Assembly: GCF_009429125.1 (NCBI RefSeq)
Contig: NZ_CP045529.1
Span: 806,001-870,000, forward strand
Direction: 5' to 3'
Length of the DNA: 64,000 nucleotides
Source of the DNA: Luteimicrobium xylanilyticum
Lineage (GTDB): Bacteria; Actinomycetota; Actinomycetes; Actinomycetales; Cellulomonadaceae
The position numbers were made by a program, and so were the translations under genes. The notes under the pieces are model-generated. The model saw only the letters and a program-made list of their open reading frames with translations. It had not been told where the DNA came from and did no database searches. Below are positions 39,926 through 48,794 of this stretch, in pieces (positions within the stretch are counted from its first letter, which is position 1; every line of letters starts with the position of its first letter).

Positions 39926-41250
39926 GCCGTCCCGGCACGTCGGGGGGCTCCGCCGACGTGATCGTCGTCGGGGCGGGCCCCGCAGGCTCTGCCACCGCCG
40001 CGTGGTGCGCGGCCGCCGGGCTCGACGTCCTGCTGCTCGAGCGCGCGGAGTTCCCGCGCGACAAGGTGTGCGGCGACGGGCTGACCCCGCGGGCGGTGGG
40101 GGAGCTCGAGCGGCTCGGCGTCGTGCTGCCGCGGGCCGTCCGCAACGCGGGTCTCCGGCTCGTGGCCGACGGGCGCGCGCACGACCTGCGCTGGCCCGAC
40201 GTCCCCGGCTTCCCGTCCTCCGGGCTCGCGCTCGCCCGCGCCGAGCTCGACGAGGCCCTGGCCCGGCACGCCGAGCGCGCGGGCGCGACGCTGCTCGAGC
40301 GCACGCACGTCGTCGGGCCGGAGCTCGACGCACGGTCCGGGCGCGTCGTCGGAGTCGTCGCGCGGGGCGCCGACGAGCGGGGGCGGGCGGTGGGGGACCC
40401 CGTGACGTACGGGGCGCCCGTCGTGGTCGCCGCCGACGGCGTGTCCTCGCGCTTCGCGGTGGCGCTCGGCCTCGAGCGGCGCGAGGACCGTCCGATCGGC
40501 GTCGCCGTGCGCACGTACGCGCAGCCGCCCGCCACGTCACCGTGGGGCGCCGCCGGCGACGGCGCCGAGCGGTGGATGGAGTCGCACGTCGAGCTGTGGG
40601 AAGGCGCCCCGCGCACGTCGGCGCCCCTGTCGGGCTACGGCTGGCTGTTCCCGCTCGCCGACGGCACCGTCAACGTCGGGCTGGGCGCCGTCCACTCGAC
40701 CCCGGCCCGCCAGTCGGCCGCCGACGCCGACCACCGTCGCACGCTCGACCGGTGGGTCGCGGGGCTCCCGGGCGAGCTGGGGCTCGGAGCCGAGCACCGG
40801 GTCGCGCCCGTGCGGGGGGCCGCCCTGCCGATGGGGCTCAACCGGAGCCCCCTGGCGACGCGCGGCGCGCTCCTCGTCGGGGACGCCGCAGGCATGGTCA
40901 GCCCCTTCAACGGAGAGGGGATCGGGTTCGGGCTCCAGGCGGGGCGGATCGCCGGCGACGTCGTCGCGAAGGCGCTCGCCGCGCCGTCGGCCGTGGAGCG
41001 CGAACGGCTCCTGACCGGCTACGACGCTCGGGTGCGCGCCGAGCTCGGAGGCTTCTACACGCTCGGCCGCTATTTCACCCGACTCATCGAGCAGCCCGCG
41101 CTCCAGCGGTTCGCCGTGCGGTACGGGCTGCCCCGCCGCGCCGTCATGGACGTCGTCCTGCGGCTGTTCTCCGACTGCTACGACCCGCACGGCGGGGACT
41201 GGGTCGACCGGGCCGTCGCGGCGGCCGCGCGGCTCGTGCCCAGCGCGTGA
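39922..41250 (+). CDS. geranylgeranyl reductase family flavoprotein, probable menaquinone reductase (MenJ-like)
   Basis: FAD-dependent reductase of 442 residues. The FAD motif is [21 protein letters not shown], followed by the family-specific [15 protein letters not shown]. The second FAD-binding motif is [22 protein letters not shown]. In mycobacteria the related MenJ reduces one isoprene unit of the menaquinone tail. Coupling to menG supports that role here. In many actinomycetes a nuo operon follows this gene, but here the prenyl synthase is next. Confidence 0.88.
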   Translation: MSRPGTSGGSADVIVVGAGPAGSATAAWCAAAGLDVLLLERAEFPRDKVCGDGLTPRAVGELERLGVVLPRAVRNAGLRLVADGRAHDLRWPDVPGFPSSGLALARAELDEALARHAERAGATLLERTHVVGPELDARSGRVVGVVARGADERGRAVGDPVTYGAPVVVAADGVSSRFAVALGLERREDRPIGVAVRTYAQPPATSPWGAAGDGAERWMESHVELWEGAPRTSAPLSGYGWLFPLADGTVNVGLGAVHSTPARQSAADADHRRTLDRWVAGLPGELGLGAEHRVAPVRGAALPMGLNRSPLATRGALLVGDAAGMVSPFNGEGIGFGLQAGRIAGDVVAKALAAPSAVERERLLTGYDARVRAELGGFYTLGRYFTRLIEQPALQRFAVRYGLPRRAVMDVVLRLFSDCYDPHGGDWVDRAVAAAARLVPSA

Positions 41251-41299
41251 CGCGGCCCACCTCGGGTGCGTCGGGGCGCGGCGGTGCCGGGCGGCCCAC

Positions 41300-41305
41300 T
41301 ATCGT
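41300..41305 (+). promoter_or_regulatory. -10 box TATCGT, leaderless prenyl synthase promoter
   Basis: TATCGT is followed by 7 bases and GTG at 41313. An in-frame GTG at 41307 would lie just after the -10 box and is less likely. Confidence 0.58.
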
Positions 41306-41312
41306 CGTGCCC

Positions 41313-42338
41313 GTGACATCCACTCCCGCCGGTCCCGTGACCGCCGTCCTCCCCGTCGTCGACGACGCGCTCGGCGCCCGGCTGGCCGCCCGCATGGAGC
41401 TCGTCGAGGAACGACTCCAGGCGGCCGTCGCCAACGAGGACGCCCTGGTCGACGAGACCTCGCGCCACCTGCTCGCCGCCGGCGGCAAGCGCCTGCGTCC
41501 GTACCTCACGCTGCTCACCGCGGAGCTCGGCGACGGTGCGCGCGACGAGGTGCTCACCGCGGCGACCGTCGTGGAGCTCACGCACCTCGCGTCCCTGTAC
41601 CACGACGACGTCATGGACTCGGCGTCCGTGCGGCGCGGCACCACGGCCGCCCACCAGGTCTGGGGGAACTCGGTCGCGATCCTCACCGGGGACCTGCTGT
41701 TCGCCCGCGCGTCCGGGCTCGTGTCGCAGCTCGGGCCCGAGGCCGTGCTCCTCCAGTCCCGGACGTTCGAGCGCCTGTGCCTCGGGCAGCTCCACGAGAC
41801 CGTCGGCCCGCGCGGCAGCGACGAGCCCGTCGACCACTACCTCCGGGTGCTGTCCGACAAGACCGCGTCCCTCCTCGCGACGTCGGCCCGCTTCGGGGCG
41901 CTGTTCGGGGGCGCCCCGGCCGCCGTCGTCGACGCCGTGGCCGGGTTCGGGGAGAAGGCGGGAGTCGCCTTCCAGCTCGCCGACGACGTCCTCGACGTCG
42001 TGTCCGACGGCTCCCAGTCCGGCAAGACGCCCGGCACGGACCTGCGCGAGCACGTCCCCACCATGCCCGTGCTGCTCCTGCGCGAGCTCGTCGCGTCGCC
42101 CGCCGCGACCGACGAGGACCGGGCCCTCCTCGCCCAGCTCGACGGCGACCTCGACGACGACGGCGTCCTCGCCGAGGCCGTCGCGGCGCTGCGCGCGCAC
42201 CCGGTCGTCGAGCGCACCCGCGCCCAGGCGCTGGCGTGGGCGCAGGACGCCGTCGACGAGCTCCGCGAGCTGCCCGTCGGGCCCGTGCGCGACGCGCTCG
42301 AGGCGTTCGCCCAGGCGCTCGCCGACCGCGCCGCCTGA
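41313..42338 (+). CDS. polyprenyl diphosphate synthase
   Basis: All-trans polyprenyl synthase of 341 residues that makes the menaquinone side chain. It has GGKRLRPYLTLL, the first Asp-rich motif D98-D99-V-M-D102, and the second D224-D225-V-L-D228 followed by GKTPGTDLRE. The residues five and four before the first Asp motif are small (A and S), which usually permits long products. Last gene of the menaquinone group. A 10-bp palindrome and the first giant gene follow. Confidence 0.92.
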   Translation: MTSTPAGPVTAVLPVVDDALGARLAARMELVEERLQAAVANEDALVDETSRHLLAAGGKRLRPYLTLLTAELGDGARDEVLTAATVVELTHLASLYHDDVMDSASVRRGTTAAHQVWGNSVAILTGDLLFARASGLVSQLGPEAVLLQSRTFERLCLGQLHETVGPRGSDEPVDHYLRVLSDKTASLLATSARFGALFGGAPAAVVDAVAGFGEKAGVAFQLADDVLDVVSDGSQSGKTPGTDLREHVPTMPVLLLRELVASPAATDEDRALLAQLDGDLDDDGVLAEAVAALRAHPVVERTRAQALAWAQDAVDELRELPVGPVRDALEAFAQALADRAA

Positions 42339-42367
42339 GGCGCGCCGGGGCGCCGAGCGCGCCCTGT

Positions 42368-42389
42368 CGATGGGGAGGTCTCCCCATCG
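42368..42389. repeat. palindrome CGATGGGGAG-GT-CTCCCCATCG
   Basis: Ten-base perfect arms with a two-base centre lie 20-40 bases upstream of likely -10 boxes (TACGGT 42411-42416; TAGGGT 42421-42426) of the first giant gene. The small loop makes an operator more likely than a terminator. Confidence 0.5.
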
Positions 42390-42391
42390 CA

Positions 42392-42426
42392 GGCATTTCG
42401 TCCCGTCCTCTACGGTCCGTTAGGGT
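42392..42426 (+). promoter_or_regulatory. promoter region of giant gene 1, conserved in giant gene 2
   Basis: GGCATTTC (42392-42399) is followed 21 bases later by TAGGGT. Upstream of the second giant gene GGCATTTC is followed 21 bases later by TACCAT. Both leaders also share CGCGACCGAC. Confidence 0.5.
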
Positions 42427-42511
42427 GGCGCGGCGGTCCGCCCGTGTGACGTGCGCCGCCCACCGAAACGACGCACGCGACCGACAAGACGCCGAGACGT
42501 AGGACGACGCA

Positions 42512-45500
42512 GTGGGGCTCCTTCAATCGCTGAACGCCAGACGCAAGACCGTTGCCTCTGTGAGCACGGTCTCCGTGGTGTCGACGGCGATGGTCGCGCT
42601 CGCACTCACCTATCACGGTGAGCCGACCGCGAAGGTGGAGCTCAACGACTCGGGCGTGTGGGTCACGCGCGGGACCGGCGCCGAGCTGGGCCGGTTCAAC
42701 ACTGCCGCCCAGGCGCTCGACACCACCCTGGTCTCGTCCGGCACGGCCGCCGACGTCCTCCAGGAGGCCGAGACGGTCCTGGCATTCGACCCGGGCCTGG
42801 GGACGCTGAGCCCCGTGGACGTGGCGGACTCGAAGCTGCGGGGCACCGCGAAGCTCCCGGCGGACGCCCAGGTCGGTCTGGGCGGTGCGGCCACCGCGAT
42901 CCTCGACCCCGACAAGGGCCGGCTCTGGGTCGTGCCGGCCGTCGGCGTCACCTCGTTCGACCAGGACGTGACCGAGCCGGTGACGACCGTGAAGAAGGGG
43001 GCGGTGCTCGCCGTCGGACAGGACGGCACGGTGCACGTCGCGGACCCGACGGGGACGCTCACGACGGTCACGACCACGGACGAGGGCACGGCCGACCGCA
43101 CCACCCGCGCAAAGCTCAAGGGCGTGTCGGCGGGCGACGCGCTCGGCATCACCGCGGTCGGGCGCGACGCGGTCGTGCTCGACGCGACGACCTCGACGCT
43201 GCACCTGCCTGGCGGGACGGCGAAGGTGGACGGCACGGACCCGGTCCTGCAGCAGGTCTCTGCGGCGGCGGCCACGGTCGCGTACGCGACGACGTCCGGC
43301 CTGGTCACGCAGCCTCTCTCCGGGTCGAAGGCCACGAGGCATGCCGCCGAGGGGCGCCCCGCGGCCCCGGTCCAGGTCGGAGGCTGCACCTACGGGGCGT
43401 GGTCGGGGTCCGGCCAGGTCCTGCGCGACTGCGACGGGAAGACGCGCGACCTCGACCAGCACCTCGCCGGCCTGGACTCCGCGGCGACGCTCCGGTACCG
43501 GGTCAACCGTTCGAACGTCGTCCTCAACGACCTCGCGTCGGGCACGGTCTGGCTCGCCGCCGACGAGTTCCAGAAGGTCGACGACTGGGAGCAGAAGCTG
43601 CCGGAGAACGCGAAGGGCGAGGAGTCCGACGCGGAGAGCGACACGCCCGAGCAGGTCGACCAGCCGATCAAGAACCGGTCGGACGAGAACCGACCGCCGA
43701 GGCCGAAGGACGACACGTTCGGGGTGCGCCCCGGGCGCGCCACGGTGCTCCCGGTGCTCGCGAACGACTACGACCCCGACGGCGACGTCATGGCGGCCGA
43801 CGTCGACGGCGACGGTCCGAGCAACGCGGCCGTCTCGCAGGTCATGGGCGGTGACGCGCTCCTCGCCACCACCGAGGACGACGCGAGCGGCAGCTCGACG
43901 TTCCGGTACCGGGTGACCGACGGCCGCCCCGGCGGCTCGGCGACGGCGTCCGTCCATCTGACGGTCGTGCCCTACAGCGCCCCGGACCGCGACCCGAAGC
44001 AGACCGGGGAGCCGGTTCTCACGCTCGTGCGCGGCGGCACCGGGTCGATCAAGGTGCTCCCGTACTTCCTCGATCCCGACGGCGACGACGTGTACCTTGC
44101 CGACGCGGCCGCGAAGACCAAGGGCGACGAGGTGAGGTTCCAGCCCGACGGCACGGTCGAGTACCGCGACGCGGGCGCCACCACCGGCCGCAAGGCCGTG
44201 ACCCTCACCGTCGGCGACGGCCTCGGCGGGACCGTCCAGGGCACGCTGTGGGTGGACGTCAAGGGAGCGGGGAACCAGCCGCCGATCGCGGTGGGCGACC
44301 ACGCGACGACGCAGCCGGGCCAGCCCGTGACGCTCTCGCTGCTGCGCAACGACTCGGACCCGAACGGCGACGAGCTCCGGCTCGCGAGCGCGCCGCCGAT
44401 CGACGGCGCGAAGGTCACGAAGAACCTCGAGGCGGGAACCGTCGAGGTCGTCGCCGACCGGCCCGGCTCGTACGTCGGCACCTACCAGGTCAGCGACGGT
44501 CCCACGGCCACGACCGGGGTGTACCGGGTCGACGTGGTCGACCCCGACGCGAGCTCGGGTCCACCGGTCGCCGTCCCGGACACGGCGCTCCTGCCGTCCG
44601 GCGGCCAGACGCTCGTGGACGTCCTCGGCAACGACTCCGACCCGGCCGGTGGGGTGCTCGTCGTGCAGTCGGTCGAGGTTCCGGACGACGCCGGGATCAC
44701 GGTCGCGGTCCTCGGCCACTCGGTGCTCCGGGTGACCGAGTCGCGGCACCTGACCGAGCCGGTCACGCTCACCTACACGATCTCCAACGGCACCGACAGC
44801 GCGACCGGCCAGGTCCGGGTCGTGTCGGTGCCCGCGCCGAACAAGCTGCACCCGCCGCACGCGGTCGCCGACGTCGCGACCGTCCACACGCACGACGTCG
44901 TGACGATCCCGGTGCTCGCGAACGACACGCACCCGGACGGTCTCGCCCTGACACTGCAGTCCGAGCTCGCCGACCTCCCGGACCCCTCCCTCGGCCGGGC
45001 GTTCGTCTCCGGAGGCCAGGTCCGCTTCCAGTCCACGGGGAAGGCCGGAACCGCCTACCTCATCTACCGGGTCCGGGACAAGAACGGTCAGGAGGACTCC
45101 GCCCAGGTCACGATCCACGTCGACGGTGACGCGGAGAACTCGCCGCCCAAGGCGCCGACGGTCGTCGCCCGTACCGTCTCGGGCGGCTCGGTGACGATCA
45201 CGCCCAAGCTCGACGGCGTCGACCCGGACGGCGACTCCGTGCGGCTGACGGGCATCGGCTCGCCCGCCTCCCAGGGCACCGCCAAGGTCACCGCCGGGAC
45301 GATCGTCTACACCGCGGCCGCCCACGCCACGGGAACGGACGTCTTCGAGTACACGGTCGAGGACCGTCGGGGACAGTCGGCGAGCGGCACGGTGCGGGTG
45401 GGCATCGCACCGCCGGCCACGACGAACCAGCCACCTGTCGCGGTCGACGACACCGTCACGGTCCGCCCCGGCCGTGCCGTCTCCGTCGCGCCCCTGACGA

Positions 45501-48500
45501 ACGACTCCGACCCCGACGGCGACCGGATCTCGCTCGTGTCCTCGCTGCAGACCCAGGACGGTCTCAAGGCCACGACCGACGGGAACCTGGTCGGGTTCAC
45601 CGCACCGCAGAAGCAGGGCACGACGACGATCTTCTACACCGTCGAGGACGCCCGCGGCGCTCGCGCGACGGGCGCGGTCGTCGTGACGGTGAGCGCCAAG
45701 GCCCCGCTGAAGCCGCCCGTCGCGAAGGACGACGTCGTCTCCGGTGCGGACGTCGTCGGGCAGCGCTCCGTCGCGGTGCCGGTGCTCGCGAACGACTCCG
45801 ACCCCGACGGCGCGGCGAGCGCCCTCACCGTCACCACCGCGCAGCGTGGGGTGACGGTCCGCAAGGACGGGACGCTGTCCGTGCCGCTCACCCGTGAGGC
45901 GCAGGTCTTCGCCTACACCGTGACCGACCCCGACGGCCTGACCGACCAGGCCTTCGTGTGGGTGCCTGCGCTCCAGGTCGACGAGCCGACACTCCGACCG
46001 GACGCGAAGCCGCTCACCGTGGAGACCGGCAAGCCGCTCACGATCGACATCCGCCAGCAGGTCCAGGTCGCCGACGGGCGAACCGCGCGCCTGACCGAGG
46101 ACAACGCGGTGAAGGCCGTCAACGGTTCGCGCGACGTCGTCGACACGCACACGATCCGCTTCGTCTCGGACGACGGCTTCACCGGCAGGGCGTCCGTCAC
46201 GTTCGAGGTCACGGACGGCGACGGCCCGGGCGACCCGGACGGCAACGTCGCCACCCTGACGGTCCCGATCACCGTCAAGGCACCCGCGAACACCGCGCCG
46301 AGGTTCACGGGCTCGCCGGCCGTCCGGGTCGGCGCCGGTGACGCCGACGGCGCGGACCTCGACCTCACGAGCTTCGTGACGGACGCGGACGACGACCCGC
46401 TGTCGTTCGCCGCGGTCTCCGTGCCCGCCGGGCTCAAGGTGACGGTGGCGGAGAGCGGCGCGACGCACGTCGTCGCGGCACCCGAGACCCCCAAGGGCCG
46501 TCTGACGGCGCGGGTCAGCGTGACGGACGGCGTGGACGGGCACAAGCCGGTGACCGCGGACGTGCACGTCACGGTCGGCGCGTCGACCCGGCACAAGCCG
46601 GTCGCGACCGAGGACGTGATCGACCGGGCGGCCGCGGGCAAGGAGCTGTCGATCCCGGTCCTCGCGAACGACGTCAACCCGTTCGCCGACGAGGGCAAGG
46701 CGCTCACGCTCACGGCGGTGGCTCTGGACTCGGGCGACGCGAGCCGTCCCGTGATCAGGGGCGACCGGGTCGTCGTCACGCCCGACAAGGACTTCCACGG
46801 CCAGATCGTCCTGCGGTACACGGTGGGCGACGCGACGAAGGATCCCGACCGGCAGGTCGACGGCCAGGTGCTGATCACGGTGCAGGGCCACCCGGACGCC
46901 CCCGCGAAGCCGGAGATCGGGACGATCGAGAGCCACCAGGTCACGCTGTCGTGGACCCCGCCCAACAACAACGGCGCCGACATCACGTCGTACACCGTCA
47001 CGCCGTCGTCCGGGGCGCCGCAGCAGTGCGCGACCACGACCTGCACGATCAAGGGCCTCACGAACGACACGGAGTACACGTTCACGGTCGTGGCGAACAA
47101 CGAGGTGGGCCCGTCGGAGCCGTCGCCCGAGTCCGACCAGGCGCGCCCGGACGAGCGCCCCGACCAGCCCGCGGCCCCGACGCTCGAGTTCGGTGACGGC
47201 GAGCTCACGGTCACGTGGAAGAACAAGGCGTACACGGACCGGTCGGCCATCGAGTCGGTGAACCTGCAGATCTCCCCGGCCGCGCCGGACGGGACCACGC
47301 AGAAGCAGGGCGTGACGGGCACGACCGTCGTCTGGAAGGGCCTCGACAACGGGACCGCGTACACCGTGCAGGTGCAGGCCGTGAACAGGGCCGACGCGCC
47401 GTCCGACTGGTCGGCGGCGTCGGCGCCCGAGGTGCCGGCCGGCAAACCGTCCGCACCCGCGAAGCCCGACGTGACCCGCACGTCGATCGGCACGACGTCG
47501 CAGATGCGCGTGACCTGGACGCCGCCGAACGACAACGGCGGCGACATCACCGGCTACGACGTCCAGGTGCTCCGCGGCGGGAAGACCGTGAAGACCGTCA
47601 AGGCCGGCGGGTCGGCCACCGCGGCCACGGTCGACGTCGCCGCGAACACGAGCGACTACACGTTCAAGGTCCGGGCCAGGAACAAGGCGACGGACAAGTT
47701 CGGCGCGGCGCCGTGGAGCCCGTCGTCGGACGAGGTGCGGGCCTTCGCGAAGCCGGGGGAGGTCGGGAGCCTCAAGGCCAGCCCGACCGGCGTCAACAAG
47801 CAGGTCAAGCTCACGTGGAGCCGCGCCAGCGGTGCCGGCCTGCGGGCGAACGAGATCATGTACCAGTACTCCGCCTGCGGGGGTGGCTGGACGAACATCT
47901 CGAACGGTGCGACCAGCGCGACGGTCACGTGCGGCTCCAACGGGACGAAGTACACGTACAAGGTCCGGGCGGTGCCGAACGTCGACGGGCTCGACGAGGC
48001 AGATGCCGGGGGCGCCGCGTCGACGACGGCCACCCCGTACGGGCGCGTCCCGACGCCCAGCGTGTCGGTGAGCAAGTCGGGCAGCGCGGGGAACGAGACG
48101 CTGACGTTCACGGTCAAGGGCACGACCAACGGGCTCAAGACCACGGTCAAGGTGACGGGCGACAAGTCGACGTCGTTCTCGGTGTCCCAGGCCAGCGGGT
48201 CCGGGACGAAGACGTACAAGTTCACGGGTCTCGGCTACTCGAAGACCCGGCAGATCTGCGCGACGTCGACGGACGGGCACACGACGTCGTCGAAGGTCTG
48301 CAAGTCCAAGACGACGGACAAGAAGCCCGAGCCTGTCCTCAAGGTCTCCAAGGGTCCGAAGCACAAGCTCCCGGACAACACGGGGATGCCCGGGACGTGC
48401 CAGGCCGACGCGTGCGCTCTCCTGCACCTCAAGATCACGGGAGCCGCGGCGAACAAGTCGTTCACGGTGACGTGCTACGGGGGCGGCTCGAAGATCGGGA

Positions 48501-48655
48501 TGGGCGGGTACACGCACGACTTCGACGACAAGACGCTCAAGACCAACGGCAGCGGCAACTACGAGGGTGACCAGATGTGCGTGTTCGGCTACTCCGGCGA
48601 GAGCGTGTACATCCAGGCCTCGCCGCTCGGGACGACGAACAAGCTGACCTGGTAG
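42512..48655 (+). CDS. giant surface-anchored Ig-like/fibronectin III protein, copy 1
   Basis: A 2,047-residue protein. A short basic N-terminus and one helix (VASVSTVSVVSTAMVALALT, about 14-33) anchor it as a type II membrane protein. Residues about 35-380 are strand-rich and propeller-like. About ten Ig/cadherin-like domains then run to about 1460, recognisable by repeated LANDSDPDGD-type calcium-site motifs. Three to four fibronectin III domains (about 1462-1845) and a C-terminal tip with four cysteines follow. No LPXTG motif. A spacer or adhesin reaching through the wall is likely. It matches the fn3 gene of PFNA clusters. GTG start with AGGACG upstream. Confidence 0.88.
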   Translation: MGLLQSLNARRKTVASVSTVSVVSTAMVALALTYHGEPTAKVELNDSGVWVTRGTGAELGRFNTAAQALDTTLVSSGTAADVLQEAETVLAFDPGLGTLSPVDVADSKLRGTAKLPADAQVGLGGAATAILDPDKGRLWVVPAVGVTSFDQDVTEPVTTVKKGAVLAVGQDGTVHVADPTGTLTTVTTTDEGTADRTTRAKLKGVSAGDALGITAVGRDAVVLDATTSTLHLPGGTAKVDGTDPVLQQVSAAAATVAYATTSGLVTQPLSGSKATRHAAEGRPAAPVQVGGCTYGAWSGSGQVLRDCDGKTRDLDQHLAGLDSAATLRYRVNRSNVVLNDLASGTVWLAADEFQKVDDWEQKLPENAKGEESDAESDTPEQVDQPIKNRSDENRPPRPKDDTFGVRPGRATVLPVLANDYDPDGDVMAADVDGDGPSNAAVSQVMGGDALLATTEDDASGSSTFRYRVTDGRPGGSATASVHLTVVPYSAPDRDPKQTGEPVLTLVRGGTGSIKVLPYFLDPDGDDVYLADAAAKTKGDEVRFQPDGTVEYRDAGATTGRKAVTLTVGDGLGGTVQGTLWVDVKGAGNQPPIAVGDHATTQPGQPVTLSLLRNDSDPNGDELRLASAPPIDGAKVTKNLEAGTVEVVADRPGSYVGTYQVSDGPTATTGVYRVDVVDPDASSGPPVAVPDTALLPSGGQTLVDVLGNDSDPAGGVLVVQSVEVPDDAGITVAVLGHSVLRVTESRHLTEPVTLTYTISNGTDSATGQVRVVSVPAPNKLHPPHAVADVATVHTHDVVTIPVLANDTHPDGLALTLQSELADLPDPSLGRAFVSGGQVRFQSTGKAGTAYLIYRVRDKNGQEDSAQVTIHVDGDAENSPPKAPTVVARTVSGGSVTITPKLDGVDPDGDSVRLTGIGSPASQGTAKVTAGTIVYTAAAHATGTDVFEYTVEDRRGQSASGTVRVGIAPPATTNQPPVAVDDTVTVRPGRAVSVAPLTNDSDPDGDRISLVSSLQTQDGLKATTDGNLVGFTAPQKQGTTTIFYTVEDARGARATGAVVVTVSAKAPLKPPVAKDDVVSGADVVGQRSVAVPVLANDSDPDGAASALTVTTAQRGVTVRKDGTLSVPLTREAQVFAYTVTDPDGLTDQAFVWVPALQVDEPTLRPDAKPLTVETGKPLTIDIRQQVQVADGRTARLTEDNAVKAVNGSRDVVDTHTIRFVSDDGFTGRASVTFEVTDGDGPGDPDGNVATLTVPITVKAPANTAPRFTGSPAVRVGAGDADGADLDLTSFVTDADDDPLSFAAVSVPAGLKVTVAESGATHVVAAPETPKGRLTARVSVTDGVDGHKPVTADVHVTVGASTRHKPVATEDVIDRAAAGKELSIPVLANDVNPFADEGKALTLTAVALDSGDASRPVIRGDRVVVTPDKDFHGQIVLRYTVGDATKDPDRQVDGQVLITVQGHPDAPAKPEIGTIESHQVTLSWTPPNNNGADITSYTVTPSSGAPQQCATTTCTIKGLTNDTEYTFTVVANNEVGPSEPSPESDQARPDERPDQPAAPTLEFGDGELTVTWKNKAYTDRSAIESVNLQISPAAPDGTTQKQGVTGTTVVWKGLDNGTAYTVQVQAVNRADAPSDWSAASAPEVPAGKPSAPAKPDVTRTSIGTTSQMRVTWTPPNDNGGDITGYDVQVLRGGKTVKTVKAGGSATAATVDVAANTSDYTFKVRARNKATDKFGAAPWSPSSDEVRAFAKPGEVGSLKASPTGVNKQVKLTWSRASGAGLRANEIMYQYSACGGGWTNISNGATSATVTCGSNGTKYTYKVRAVPNVDGLDEADAGGAASTTATPYGRVPTPSVSVSKSGSAGNETLTFTVKGTTNGLKTTVKVTGDKSTSFSVSQASGSGTKTYKFTGLGYSKTRQICATSTDGHTTSSKVCKSKTTDKKPEPVLKVSKGPKHKLPDNTGMPGTCQADACALLHLKITGAAANKSFTVTCYGGGSKIGMGGYTHDFDDKTLKTNGSGNYEGDQMCVFGYSGESVYIQASPLGTTNKLTW

Positions 48656-48689
48656 CGCAGCCGCACGGTGGGGTGACTACCGCGATCCG

Positions 48690-48724
48690 GGCATTTCAGC
48701 GGCCCTGGGCGCGCTCGGTACCAT
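48690..48724 (+). promoter_or_regulatory. promoter region of giant gene 2
   Basis: GGCATTTC (48690-48697), 21 bases, then TACCAT (48719-48724), the same layout as before giant gene 1. The second copy therefore appears to have kept its own promoter. Confidence 0.45.
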
Positions 48725-48794
48725 CGGGTCCGGTGCGAACGGTGTGAGGCACGAGACAGAAGCGACGCGCGACCGACGACGAGCAGGGTGAGCA

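Noticed and set aside
42410-48517. A 2,035-residue minus-strand reading frame antisense to giant gene 1, and a similar 1,174-residue one opposite giant gene 2 (49686-53210)
   Set aside because: The residues are a monotone mix of Arg, Val, Asp, Gly and Leu. This is the pattern produced by the complementary strand of high-GC genes rich in Asp, Val and Gly codons. No ribosome site or domain is visible.
48335-48655. Sortase anchoring of the giant proteins
   Set aside because: Neither C-terminus has LPXTG, a hydrophobic segment or a basic tail. The N-terminal helix is the only evident anchor.
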